Origin: Rattus norvegicus
Taxonomy: Eukaryota > Chordata > Mammalia > Rodentia > Muridae
Assembly: GCF_036323735.1 (NCBI RefSeq)
Contig: NC_086024.1
Coordinates: 63,714,424 to 63,778,423, forward strand
DNA: 64,000 nucleotides
Direction of reading: 5' to 3'
Shown here: piece by piece, positions 52,766 to 63,864 of the stretch
Layout of the letters: the number at the start of each line of letters is the position of its first letter
Numbering within the stretch: the first letter of the stretch is position 1
The notes under the pieces: generated by a model
Told to the model about the DNA's origin: nothing
Databases searched by the model: none
Seen by the model: only the letters and a program-made list of their open reading frames with translations
Program-made: the position numbers and the translations under genes

Positions 52766-53983
52766 AGGAATGCTTCCTGGTACTACATGTCCACTCTCAT
52801 TAATAACGTTCTCACTACACACACACACGGACCACATTTTGTTTATTCCATTGTGTTGATATACACACGAGTTGTTTCTACTTTTTGGCCATTACAGGTA
52901 AAAAACATTTTCCCCCTTATATACACTAGCAATAAACCAGCCTACCTTTATCTTAGGCTTGAAAGTTATCTTATAGTAAAGACAAACTAGATTAATTTCT
53001 GTTTATGACTAAATCTGTTTCTTAAGGAATAATCTATGTCCTATCTGTAACCTTAATTACAAATGGTTCTGGACTGGCTGCTTTAAGAAACAGGGACCTT
53101 GGCTTTTTTTTTTTCAAAGGTTATTAATACCAGGTGTTCTTATGACTACCTAGCAACCATGTCTTATGACCAACCTCTGTAACCCTACCTATTTGCCTAC
53201 CAAAACCCCCATTTTGAAACCCCCTACTCCTGAGCTATGAAAACGTTATCTCACCCATGTCCAATGCTGATCTCTTAAACCCTGCCTTTAGGAACAGGCA
53301 GCCCATGTACAAAGAAAAGGAAAATCTTGCTCTAATTAATTGCTTGCCTTAATTAATTTGGCCATGATGATTATGTCAGTAATTTTTCTCCTCAAATCTG
53401 TGGGATGGATATTAGGTTCACAGCTGAAGCTCTTATAACAAAAGACAGATTAACAAGATTAATAACGTCAGTACTATGTGCCTGTAGCTCCTGATACTAA
53501 AGCAAAAATCTCAGGAATTCTGAGGCCAGTTGAACTGCACACTGAGGACCAGTGCAACCAGGGCTACACAGTAAAGGAAGACAGTAACAGCGTAGTGAGC
53601 AGAAAGCACACACATGGTATTAAGGATTAGCTGACTCCATTTTTTTCTTCCTTTTCCTAATTAAACAAATTGTTCCCTATGGTGTTTTTCTCTACTCCTG
53701 TCCCAAGCTAAAGGTCAACTTCTTTTTGTTTGCTTGTTTTTGTTTTTGTTTTATTTTGTCTCTGAGGGTTTTTTCCTCTATAACTTTGTGATTTACATGT
53801 CTTAAATTGTTTCAATTATGTCATAGTATGTTATAAGAATTGGTTGATAGCTGAGTAAATTACTAACTGTAAAAAATATCCTACTTTTGAAATTACTTGC
53901 TATGTGCCTCAAGCTTGAACTTTTAGTCAGTGTCTCATTATTATGCTACTCTTGAGATTGTAAGTTTGACCCAGTGGTAAAAA
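52766..53983. other. Unassigned DNA, possibly more LTR-derived sequence
   Basis: 53040-53340 has LTR-like texture (ACCCCCATTTTGAAACCCCC, CCTGAGCTATGAAAACG) without definable ends. A B1-like remnant may lie at 53495-53575 (GAGGCCAGTTGAACTGCAC, CAGGGCTACACAGTAAAGG). No exon. Confidence 0.4.
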
Positions 53984-53991
53984 TACACACA

Positions 53992-54045
<54 letters not shown>
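53984..54045. repeat. (CA)n microsatellite
   Basis: About 60 bp of CA with an early AAA interruption. Confidence 0.97.
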
Positions 54046-54046
<1 letters not shown>

Positions 54047-55179
54047 CTTGCAACATCTTGGTGTTAGCTCCCAGTTTTCCACGCCTTATCAATAATACTG
54101 ACAGAGCAGATAAGGACAGGACACAATGTGGATCACATGTTGGGGGATACTTTTGTGCTCTGTATTCAAATGCTGATTTCTGTACCCAGAGATCAGTTGC
54201 AGTCCGGACTTCGGTATGTCATTATTATAAAGCATCTCCTGACTGAGCATTTTGTAAAACGTTGTGTTGCACTGTAGTTCCAGTTCTGCTTGCCTCTCAG
54301 AGTGTCCAGGTACTGCTGTACAATGGGCTGGAAGGATGAAGTGGAGCCCAGAACAGTTGGGGCAGCAGGATCTTAGTCCAGCAGTGAATGCTGGTGGGGG
54401 GTGGGGGGAGAAGGCATTCTCTGAGGATTTTAGTGTTACAGCTCTTTTAGACGATATGCAGAGAACAGCTTGTGTGCATACACTTTTTTTGGGTAAGCAA
54501 GGACTGTATATGAACCTTGCTGAGTGGAAAGGAGATTTCAGGTTGAATGTAAGTCATTGGCTGGAGCTTAAAGTACTTAGCAATGCCTCATTGGCATAGA
54601 AAGGCATTTCAGGAATCCCAGATGTTTGCTGAGTATGTTCTTCTCTGGAGAGGAAGTTGAACCTGTAATTGTGCCAAGGACTATGTGACATTCCTCAGGT
54701 AGAAGATGTGGAGGTTGGGCTCCCCAGAGAAGAGGAGGCCATGCTAAGAAAAGGGAGTTGGTCCTTTTGTACCAAGCTCAGGAAAGCTGTCTGAACATGA
54801 CAGACTACAACCTTAGTAGAAAGGTCCAACACTCCATCACCTTCTGGTTAAAATAAAGGGATGAACAGCCTATAGCCTGGCAGAAGAGGAAAAGGCGGGA
54901 CTTCCGAGGCCAGGCCAGAGGGAGGGAGAGTTTCTCAGTTGGGGGACCAGAGGAGTGTCAGGATACAAATGAAGGAGGTGCCAGGGGAGAGTAAGGTGTC
55001 AGTTAACAGCCATGTGGCTGGGAAGTGGTCCAGGACAGCACTGTCTTCTTAGAATAGCTGCTCAGAGTCTGCCCAGGTATAGTGCCTGAAGCTTTACATA
55101 AACATAAAGGTCTCTGTGTCATTATTCAGATCGAGAAGGGACAAAGAAAATCCCCTACTTTTACAATCATGAACTTGCC
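54046..55179. other. Unassigned DNA
   Basis: No recognised repeat. An open frame at 54264-54599 has no splice or polyadenylation support. The purine-rich part (54640-55020) is unplaced. Confidence 0.4.
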
Positions 55180-55640
55180 AAGTAGCCTATGCGTCGCGAC
55201 CCTCATGGGTTGGCGGGAAGGAATGAAAAAGGACAGAGAAAGATAATGCACAGTGAAGCAGAGTCCAGGTGGTACTCTGCGAGCTTTACAACCAACCGGC
55301 CCTGCGGTGTGTTTATTAAGAGCAGCATGGGAGGGGTTAGATCATCTTAGTAGGAGGTCTCTACAGGCAGCTGTCTCAGGCTCTAACTGTCTGGGAAGAC
55401 GAAGCTGAGTTTGCTAGTCTTTACATACATCGATCAACTGATCATAAACACTCATATTTGGAGGAAAGTTCAGCGATTTCTCTTTGAGTCTGGCCAAACT
55501 GGGTAATGGCTTAATCTGTTTCCTGTGGATCGTCAAGATGGTCATTCCTATGTCTAAATACATATTTACTAAAGACTTCACTCACTCAGGGCTGCTTCCA
55601 CTTTTTGTATTGTACATAAACGGGTAGCTCTCTGATCGGG
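55180..55640 (-). mobile_element. Possible ERV LTR, antisense
   Basis: On the minus strand a TGTCCCGATCAGAGAGC start is followed by CTTAATAAACACACCGC (AATAAA near 55312) and a CpG-containing end near GAGGGTCGCGACGC. This resembles an ERVK-type U3-R-U5. Boundaries and family are not secure. Confidence 0.35.
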
Positions 55641-57674
55641 ACAAGGGAACAAGGATGTTTTGAATGTTCAAAGATTATTGGAAAACAATAACCTAAGACT
55701 ATAAAGGGGGGGGGCAGGGAGAAAATAAAATTGAACTTTAACATTTTCTATTGTAATATGAATGAGTGTGATTATTATTTCTCCATTTCCTCACATGAGT
55801 GAGAATGATAAATAAAGTAGAAGAGGTAACAAAAAATATCAACTAACTCCAATAAAGACTACCTCAGCCTCTATTCAGTTCCCTCCACGAGATCCACAAA
55901 AGCCAACCTGGTCAGGATATCATGGTGGTCTTCCTCCCCTGGAGATGTTTTACTCTAGGAAGTTGTTTTCTTACTTTTCCTCAACAAATTCTGTGTTCAC
56001 TCTGCTTATTTCTTTTCCACGATGTCTATTTCTTCTTAGACATGAGACAAAAAAAAAAAGGAAACCATTATGTTATGGTTGTATTGGTGGCTGTTGATTG
56101 TCAGGAGGACCTTAGCACCCTCAGTTAAGCTCGCTGCGAATACAGACTCGGTTACTCTCAAAAAACAAAACAAAACAAAAAAATAAAAACAAAAAAACCT
56201 CAAAACCAAACCAAACAACAACAACAAACCCCAGTGTCTGTTTTAGGTGACATGAGAACCTTCACGAGAAAATGAAGACTCCAAAGATGCAAGTTAAATT
56301 TGTGGGATTTTATGCTAGATTTGATCACGAAGCAGATAGACACAGAGCAATGGAAGGAGGTAGATGGGTCTACTGACAGTAGAGAAAGGAAAGCATATCA
56401 AGACTTGGCATTGTTCAGACTTTTCTTGGCACTGTATCTTTGGTTTCTTTCCTTCAGATATAGGGAGAACACTTTCACGTGAGTGTCTTACGTAATGTGC
56501 CAACTGATCTGAACCTCTTTTCTAAGTTTGTTGACGTAGATAGGTTGGAGGAAAGTAGGGATATATTTCTCCTCTGTTTTTCCCCTCAAATTCCTTCAGC
56601 TCAAAAATACTTTGGGGGGGTAATTGGTTCTGTGTTCATCCTCCACCTCCAAATTATAATAAAAATATTTGATACAAACAAGAAGAAAGGATTTAAGTCA
56701 TGGTTTCAGGTATTTCGGTTTGTGGTCCTTGGTTACACTAATTGAGGGCCTGGGGTAGAGCAAAACCTCATGACTCAATCCCAGTGGTTTATTTCTTCCA
56801 GCTAGACCTCACCTCCATCATTATCAAACTGCCATGTGGGGAGCCACCGAGTTAATGCAGGCACTTACTCGTGGCACTTCATATGGAAACCATACCATGT
56901 CCTGCATTTGGCTTACAGTAGCTGTGGTTATATCCACAAAACCTGCCCAAGATCAATCCAGTCAAAATTCCAGTTGAGACGAAGGACAAGATGTCAATGT
57001 TCCATCCCTATCAGAAGAGACTACTGGCAGTCGATGTCTGCAGAAGGATGAAGAGTCATTCTCCTTTAGGGATAACTGGTGCTGATAGGATATTCATGCT
57101 TCTATGAGTCTTAGAGTTTATTAATAATATTTTTTAAAAGGACATAAAGTTTGGTGGAACCACTAGAGGGACTAGGAATGAGGAAGGTAGTGGTAGACAG
57201 ATATAAACACATGTTAAATAAATATATGAAACTTTCAAAGAATAAAAACTATTAAAAAGGTTAAAAAACAGTTCATGATTGTCCAAATCAAAGCTTTAGA
57301 CTTCTTAGTTGGTTTTTTCTTAAATATACTAGAGTCCTTTTAGTTTCCTATTAGGATCCTGCACTCCCATCAGCTACACTTAGTTAGATACATGTGTAAC
57401 TCTGGTTCCCACCAGTTTACCACAGCAAATAAAAAAGAGCATGGCATCGTACATTTCAAGTACTGTGTTTGTACTGATACAGGGCATGTTCCCTAAGGCA
57501 GTGTAGGTGATTTGTATCACAACTACTTGTATCTTATTCTAACTAGCATAATTAGCGTATTGGTATATTATATAATAAGTATTAGGCTGTGTATTTCACC
57601 CTTGTTGGTTTATTATGTTGTTTCTAGTATTAAATTTAACTTGTAGATCAATTATTTATTCTATCTTTAAAATT
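55641..57674. other. Unassigned DNA
   Basis: Nothing securely recognised. An A/C-rich run at 56160-56230 may be an old tail. A 21-nt interval at 56458-56478 between TTTCTTTCCTTCAG and GTGAGT is splice-like but isolated. Confidence 0.4.
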
Positions 57675-57815
57675 GTTTTTGAAATAGTGTCGTGCGGTAT
57701 AGCTCTGGCTGTCCTAGAACTCACTATGTTGACCAGGTTGGCCTTGAACTCACAGAGATCCTCCTGTTCTTTTCTCCAAAGTGATGGAATTAACGGAATG
57801 TACTAGCATGCCAAG
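57675..57815 (-). mobile_element. B1 SINE, antisense
   Basis: TTTTGAAATAGTGTCGTGCGG, CTGGCTGTCCTAGAACTCAC, CAGGTTGGCCTTGAACTCAC and GATGGAATTAACGGAATG. Confidence 0.88.
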
Positions 57816-57979
57816 ATGTGAATTATGAGGAAGCCTAAAATTATGAATAATAAGAGCTACATAAGAACTTTATAATCTTAATAAGTTGCTGTTCTATTAA
57901 GCTTAAAAGACAATATAGAAAAGGAGGAAGTAAAATTGAATTACATAACCTTAGATAATAGTCAATTACTCAATTATAT

Positions 57980-58525
57980 TCTTCCTGTGAAGAGACACCA
58001 TGACTATGACAATTCTTACAAAGGAAAACATTTAACTGGGCGTGGCTTACAGTTTCAGAGGTTTAGTTCATATCTTCATGGCAAGAACATGGTAGAACAT
58101 ATGCATAGATGGTGCTGGGGAAGGAACTGACAGTTCCTCATCTTTTTTTTTAAAGCAGTATTTATTTATTTTATGTGTATGAGCACACTGCAGCTGTCTT
58201 TAGACACACTAGAAGAGGGCATCAGACCCCATTACAGATGGCTGTGAGCCTCCATGTGGTTGCTGGGAGTCAAAGTAGGACCTTTGGAAGGGTAATCCGT
58301 TCTCTCAACCTCTGAGACATCTCTCTAGCCCTGAGAGTTCTTCATCTTGATCTGTAGGCAGCAGAAGACTAAGCCCCACTAGGCCTATCCTGAGCATATG
58401 AGACCTCAAAGCCTGTCTCCACAGTGACTTATGTCTTCCAATAAGGCATACCTACTCCAGTAAGGCTACATCTAATAATGCCACTCCCTCTGGACCTGTG
58501 GAGGCTATTTTTATTCAAACCACCA
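57980..58525 (-). mobile_element. Rodent MaLR LTR, antisense, split by a B2
   Basis: Left part: GAGACACCATGACTATGAC, CGTGGCTTACAGTTTCAGAGG. Right part: CCTCAAAGCCTGTCTCCACAG, CTCCAGTAAGGCTACATC, TGCCACTCCCTCTGGACC, ending TTATTCAAACCACCA, which is the reversed LTR start. The B2 at 58145-58332 separates the halves. Confidence 0.82.
58145..58332 (-). mobile_element. B2 SINE inserted in a MaLR LTR
   Basis: AGTATTTATTTATTTTATGTG tail end, CACTGCAGCTGTCTTTAGAC, GGGCATCAGACCCCATTAC, and the reversed head CTCAACCTCTGAGACATCTC. Flanks GACAGTTCCTCATCTT (58129-58144) and GAGAGTTCTTCATCTT (58333-58348) match at fourteen of sixteen bases. Confidence 0.92.
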
Positions 58526-58764
58526 GAAACTAATAATAAAATCCATAGCTAATTTAATATTTAGAATATGTTGATTATGAATCTTCATAAAATAAAATTC
58601 AGTAATTTGAGGTTTAGATTTTTTTTTGTTCTATTTCTATAGAGGAGATAATGTTTGAGATTAAAAAAACCCATAAACTAAAGCTAAATAATAATGGATC
58701 ATCAGTCCTAGATAAACAGGAGTTATTTAAATTTTACTCCTACATAACTTAGATTCAAAAATTC

Positions 58765-58960
58765 TAAGTAGGGAATGGAGAGATGGCTCAGTTGCTGGTC
58801 TTGTAGGGGATCCAAATCTGGTTGTCGGCACCCACATCAGGCAATTTACAATTACCTGTAGTTCCAGTTTCAGCTTCTTTCGTTCATGGGTCCCCACATA
58901 CACGTGGCATCATCATACAGACACACACACACACACAACCTAAGAAAGTAAATAAATAAA
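58765..58960 (+). mobile_element. B3 SINE
   Basis: GGGAATGGAGAGATGGCTCAG head, GGTTGTCGGCACCCACATC, CCTGTAGTTCCAGTTTCAGC, then CA-rich DNA and AAGTAAATAAATAAAAG. Confidence 0.85.
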
Positions 58961-59669
58961 AGAATCAGAGTTGACTGGGCATTTATCTCTCCATAAAGCA
59001 CTAGCTTAGCCTGCGATTGGCTCTGGGTTCCCACCCTAGTACCCTCTTCCCCCACAAAGAAACTGCAGAGTAAATAGGATATGATACACCAAGACAGAGC
59101 TAAGGTATGAGCAACCAAAATGAAAGGAGATTTTCAATAGACCACAGGCTCCTAGACTCTTGAAGAAATAAATGAGACAACTATAATTCCATGAAGCTTT
59201 TTCTTTACCTAGCTTCCATTATCATTGCCTGGAACAAAGCGTTAGGGATTAATATTTAAATTCTTAAGAATACATGTCTCGGTGACTTAGAAAACACAAA
59301 GCTGTCCTTTTTAAGTTAATTGAAAACTCATTGTGCACTCGCAATGTAATCTATATTGTTTTCTTTCTTCGGGTAATAAGCAGGGCAGTATCTATCCTTC
59401 TGAAACAGCTTGTGAACTGTAAAAGAACTATTAAAGTAATGAGAATGATGATCAATAATCATGCTTGGTTTCCTAAGGCAGCATCTCTATGGTAAATGAG
59501 CTCTCAGACAAGCAACAGTGATGAGAATGGATATGTTTTGCTCTCTATTTCATGGTTGTGAAGAGCATGTATTCTTGCTTCCAAACAAGAGAAGCAACAG
59601 GTTCACTATACATTGTGGAATTAAAGAATGTTAGAACTGAGAGGATCCTTGATCTATTAGCTAGCTACT
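58961..59669. other. Unassigned DNA
   Basis: An ID-like remnant is possible near 58975-59060. Nothing else recognised. Confidence 0.4.
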
Positions 59670-59810
59670 GCTGCTATAGAACAAACCACTCCAAAACTCA
59701 GTGGTTCAAGACAAATATTTATTTTCCCCAAATATTACAAGTTTGTATTTCAGCTGGGGCTTGACAGATATAAGCTGGACTGTGCTGGAGTGATTCTGCT
59801 ATATGTGTTT
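59670..59810 (+). mobile_element. Possible ancient mammalian repeat
   Basis: CTGCTATAGAACAAACCACTCC, AACTCAGTGGTTCAAGACAAA and TATTTATT resemble a common ancient mammalian interspersed repeat, but I cannot assign a family. Confidence 0.35.
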
Positions 59811-59849
59811 TCATTGTCACTGAACAACAAGTATCATAATAATGGTGTC

Positions 59850-60220
59850 TTTAAGTTGCTAAAGATTTACTATATCCCAGGCTATGCTAAAAGTATATAA
59901 AAACATTTCATTGATTTCTACAAAAACTATAAGGTAGATACTATCGCTAGATTTCTTTTTTTTAAGATTTTATTTATTTATTTTATGTATATGACTATAC
60001 TGCAGTTGTCTTCAGACACACCAGATTCCCTTACAGATGGTTGTGAGCCACCATGTTGCTGCTGGAAATTGAACTTTGGACCTCTTAACCAGTGAGCCAT
60101 CTCTCCACCCCTGTCAGTAGATTTCACAGCAGATGCAATCACTACCTTAGGTCTGCAGAGGAAGAAACTGGGCTTTTCTAAGCTCAACAACTCAGCATAT
60201 GCTGACCCTGTAGACACAAA
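59850..60220 (+). mobile_element. Ancient MIR SINE, split by a B2
   Basis: Left half: CAGGCTATGCTAAAAGTATAT, TTCTACAAAAACTATAAGGTAG, ATACTATCGCTAG. Right half resumes after the B2: CTGCAGAGGAAGAAACTGGG, CTAAGCTCAACAACTCAGC. The order matches MIR, with the core at the rejoined point. Confidence 0.6.
59956..60117 (-). mobile_element. B2 SINE inserted in a MIR
   Basis: TTTTAAGATTTTATTTATTTATTTT tail end, CTGCAGTTGTCTTCAGACAC, GATGGTTGTGAGCCACCATG, and the reversed head TTAACCAGTGAGCCATCTCTCC. Flanked by TAGATTTC at 59948-59955 and 60118-60125. An internal piece is missing relative to B2 consensus. Confidence 0.9.
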
Positions 60221-60254
60221 CACAGAGTTGCACAGCACTTTTGTGAAAATCTCT

Positions 60255-60385
60255 GACTTTGAAGTAGGCCTGATCTACAGAGTGAATTCCTGGACAGCCA
60301 AGGCTACACAGAGAAACTCTGTCTTGAGGCAGGGGTCAAGAAGGCACCCAACCTCCTCCTCTCAAAAAAAAAAAAAAAAAAAAAT
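60255..60385 (+). mobile_element. B1 SINE 3' half with A tail
   Basis: GGCCTGATCTACAGAGTGAATTC, TGGACAGCCAAGGCTACAC and AGAGAAACTCTGTCTTG, then a G/C-containing linker and an A run at 60365-60384. Confidence 0.8.
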
Positions 60386-60559
60386 TAAAAAGAGGACTGA
60401 AGTGGAAAACGTCTGGTTTCTTTGGAAAGTTGGGTGGATGCTTTTTGCTGGGGCAAACATGGGAAGGAATGTTTAGCTGGAGTGGACACAGGTGAAAGGA
60501 TGTTCTGATAAAGCAAGCATGTGAAAGGACACGTGATGAAGGATCCTTTGCTAACAGCA

Positions 60560-61130
60560 CGCATGTCTTAGTCTGCCTTACATTGAATAGCTGAGTTGCA
60601 TTTGTTGGAACTCCGTAGGGAGCACTGCACCAAAAACCTTCTGGTGGTGTGCTGCAGTTTCCGATTGGCAGAGTGGTGACAGCTGAGACAGATGCACATG
60701 CTGAGGCAAGACCCTTGGAGAACTTGTGATGCTTGGGGAGAATGTAAAGTGACTCGACAGACAGTCACAGGAGCTGAGCTAGGCTTGCTTACAGAGACAG
60801 CTGTGCAACACTTGTGCGGCTCAGGTTTTGCTGATCTTTGCTTCTCTGAAAGAGGCACAGCCAAGTACCTGGTGTCTATCTGAGTCCTTCCTGCTGCCTG
60901 GAGCTGAGGCCAAGGCCTAGCTGTCTCTGCTAAGTAGCGCCACTGTTGCCGATTCATATTTGCTATCCTGACTCTACTGAACTGGACTGCTGGTGTATCC
61001 GTGAAGCGTTTGTGGGTGGATCAAGCTGCCACTGCCCACCTGTGAACTGAACTGTCGATTTCCAGTCGAGACAGGTGGAAGTTGCCCCTACCTCTGGTGG
61101 GTGGTGGGCTAAAAGGGAGGTTAGAGCATT
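60560..61130 (+). mobile_element. Unclassified, relatively CpG-rich repeat-like segment
   Basis: The segment 60940-61110 (CTATCCTGACTCTACTGAAC, GGTGTATCCGTGAAGCG, CCACTGCCCACCTGTGAAC, CCAGTCGAGACAGGTGGAAG) reads like a rodent interspersed repeat, but I cannot name the family or find its ends. The minus-strand 129-codon frame over 60568-60957 has no other support. Confidence 0.35.
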
Positions 61131-61435
61131 TTAGAACCATCATTAAAAACTAGGTTTTTATAAAATTAAAGTTACAGGGGACTCTGACGGAAGTTCTAAG
61201 AAAAGGTCATAAGCACTTGAGAGGAAACTGACATGAAGAGTTCATTAGCGCTTGAGAGAAAATTGACTGGGAGGCAAGCTGAAAACCTCAGCAGTTTCTG
61301 GGAGGAGGTACCTGAGGGAGAGAAGGACTGGTCTTTTAGAGTTAGTCAGCAGGCAGCTATAGAAAGTGGGGCAGCCTCAGAGGAGTGGGAAGGAACTCCA
61401 GAGTGCAAGGAAGAGCATCTCAGGCTTTTCTTCAA
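61131..61435. other. Unassigned DNA
   Basis: Contains near-repeated AGCACTTGAGAGGAAACTGAC and AGCGCTTGAGAGAAAATTGAC strings about 35 bp apart. No gene is supported. Confidence 0.45.
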
Positions 61436-61438
61436 GAA

Positions 61439-61506
<68 letters not shown>
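61436..61506. repeat. (GA)n microsatellite
   Basis: About 70 bp of nearly pure GA. Frames through it encode Arg/Glu repeats and are not genes. Confidence 0.97.
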
Positions 61507-61508
<2 letters not shown>

Positions 61509-62099
61509 AAAAGGAAATCTTACACATTTTCGATTAAAACTCAGGAAAGTGGGCAAAGATCTGTAAAGGACTTCATGGAGGGAGGGATTTCTGGGATGTG
61601 TAAGTGCATAATGTCATTTAATATCATTAAAGGAATAAATGTTCTTCTCATCTCCTTAGCATGCCTCCAGGCAAGCCAGCTTTCCCAAAGGGTAGTTTGT
61701 TAGCCAGGAGCATGATAAAACCCAGCTGCAATGACACTTAAGGAAGGAGACAATAGTACGGACTGTTCTAATCTTTGAGACATGTCAGAGTGTCCTGTGT
61801 CCTCCCAGGTCCTGAAATAGAACTTAGATTCCATTATATCAGAATTTCTAACAAAAAGAGTAATCCAGAAAAATATCATTAACTTTTTTTTAGATTCTTC
61901 TTTGTCAGATTTGTCAAAGAAGCCCATTAATTAATATACATAAGATCAAATGGAAAATGGGGAATTTCTCATTCATCTGCCAAAAAATGTATTTAAGAGT
62001 GAATTATGTAATTAATGACATTTTGTATGTCCGGATGTTTGCTAAATTCTAAAGAGAAATATTTTTTCTGAGCTTGTATGTACAAAAGATCAATGTAAG
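61507..62099. other. Unassigned DNA
   Basis: No recognised repeat or exon. Confidence 0.45.
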
Positions 62100-62389
62100 T
62101 GATACCCCAGGGCTAATAATAAGCAAATAAAAGATGACCAAGCTTACCCATTATTAGAAAAATGTAAATCCAAACTACAACAGATAACACTTTATATCCA
62201 ACAGGAGGGCTATTAGTATTTTTAAAAGAAAAATAATAACTTGATGTAGGAAGGATGTAGAGGAATTGGGCCAACATGAACCAATGTAAAATAATATAAC
62301 AGACATTCAAAGTATTAGACATAGGAATAACTACCTGATCCACCAATGCCATTTTAAGTACATACCAAAAAGTAACACAGAGATCATAT
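62100..62389 (+). mobile_element. Ancient L1 ORF2 remnant
   Basis: GAAAAATGTAAATCCAAACTAC, GATAACACTTTATATCCAACAGG, GGAAGGATGTAGAGGAATTGG and AATGTAAAATAATATAACAG follow the order of ORF2's 3' part in old L1s. Frame destroyed. An ID inserted directly after it. Confidence 0.65.
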
Positions 62390-62402
62390 GAGGAGAGGAA
62401 GA

Positions 62403-62505
62403 GGGGTTGGGGATTTAGCTCAGTGGTAGAGCGCTTGCCTAGCAAGCAAAAGGCCCTGGGTTCGGTCCCCAGCTCCGGAAAAAAAAAAAAAGAAAAAGAA
62501 AAAAA
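62403..62505 (+). mobile_element. ID SINE, near consensus, with 13-bp TSD
   Basis: GGGGTTGGGGATTTAGCTCAG to CCCCAGCTCCGG with an intact A box (TAGCTCAGTGG, 62416-62426) and B box (GGTTCGGTCCC, 62459-62469), then an A-rich tail. GAGGAGAGGAAGA flanks it perfectly (62390-62402 and 62506-62518). The only clear core change is CAAGCAAAAGG in place of a CGCAAGG-type string. Confidence 0.97.
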
Positions 62506-62518
62506 GAGGAGAGGAAGA

Positions 62519-63433
62519 ATGAGAGGAGAGGAGAAGGTGCCATGAGAGGAGAGGTACCACGAGCAAATGGCCAGGTGAAATAGCTAGTAAGTACTTGGGG
62601 AACACAGCTGGAGAGGCCAGGCCAGCAGTTAGAAAAGTAGGTTAGGGGTTTACCTCCTCCCTCCCACTAATTGTCAAAGCCAAATAAAATAACCATAACC
62701 TGATAACCTGTCTCATTTATTTGTAAATGAGCTGGGGATAAAATTACATTGGTTCGACCACATGTGCTTCAGCATTTTACAACTCTCCTCCTCATTTTCC
62801 AGCTCTTGCAATCTTTCTGTCCCAGTCAGGAAATTAAGACAGATGGATTTGGGTGCTCAATTCATTCCTTATGTTTATCTCCAGACCCAGAGTCAGGGTA
62901 GGTATCCTCATCTGAATTAACCAATGTCCAGAGGTTTGTTTCCTAGATGACTCTAAATCCTGTCAGGTTGACAATATTTATCTTTACTAACAGTTGTTTT
63001 AAGGCTCTGTTGATAAGGGATTATTAGATAAATTATCTCTATCTTTCACATTTTTAAAGTGTGTTTAAATGTCTGAAAGTTATGTTCAGATTTCAGGTAA
63101 AAAAGTATAGAAATTCTCAAGTCATTTTCTTTTTAAATGATAGTTACTTGTTTTTAAGCAATGACAAGAGACTATAATAATAGTAAGTGGTGAATAATTT
63201 TTGATGACTAGGGTTGTACTAATTATTTCAGAAGTTTTATTCTGTAAATATAATTATACAATGCTAAATGCATTTGGCAATGTGCTTTTCAATGACCTGT
63301 AACTCTCCCAGTTTCAACATGGATGGTGGGAAGACACTCTGATTCCCCCACAGAGTAGTCTTGACTCACCAGGGAGTAGCTAATTTAGTTCTTGCTGGGT
63401 CAAAGTACTAATCCCCACCGTGTTCTTCAATTC
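62519..63433. other. Unassigned DNA
   Basis: A purine-rich GAGAGGAGAGG stretch follows the ID duplication. The rest has no recognised repeat or exon. Confidence 0.45.
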
Positions 63434-63775
63434 CTGTCTTAGACACTGTTCTCTTGCTGTGGAGAGACGCCATGACCAAAGCGACTCTTATGAAAGAAAG
63501 CATTTAAGTATGGTCTTGCTTACAGTTTCGGAGGGTTAGTCTATTATCATCTTTGTGGGATACAAGTTGGCATGCAGGAAGATAATGGAGCTGAGAGCTA
63601 CATCCTGATCCATAGGCCAAGAGAGAGACTCTGGCTTTTGAAACGTCAAAGCCCGCCCCCAGTAACACACTTCCTCCACAAGACCACATTAATCTTTCTA
63701 ATCCTTTCAAGTAGAGCCACTCCCTGGTGACTGAGCATCGAAATAGATGAGCCTGACGGGGTCATTCTTATTCAT
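63434..63775 (-). mobile_element. Rodent MaLR LTR (MT-type), antisense
   Basis: TGTCTTAGACACTGTTCTC (reversed 3' end), GAGACGCCATGACCAAAGC, TTACAGTTTCGGAGGGTTAG, TTTTGAAACGTCAAAGCCCG, CCACTCCCTGGTGACTGAG and TTCTTATTCATTC (reversed start region). Confidence 0.8.
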
Positions 63776-63864
63776 TCTCTTCTTAATGTGGCCAGGGTCA
63801 GTGGAGCCCAGCAGGAGTTGAGTCTCCACTCCCACCAAACATCAACAAAGATATTGTCCCAGGT

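Noticed and set aside
61233..61703. 156-codon frame with an Arg/Glu block
   Set aside because: The core is a (GA)n microsatellite; the flanks lack splice or conservation evidence.
62403..62480. A tRNA-Ala-like gene
   Set aside because: The boxes and cloverleaf similarity belong to an ID SINE with an A tail and a target-site duplication, not a functional tRNA gene.
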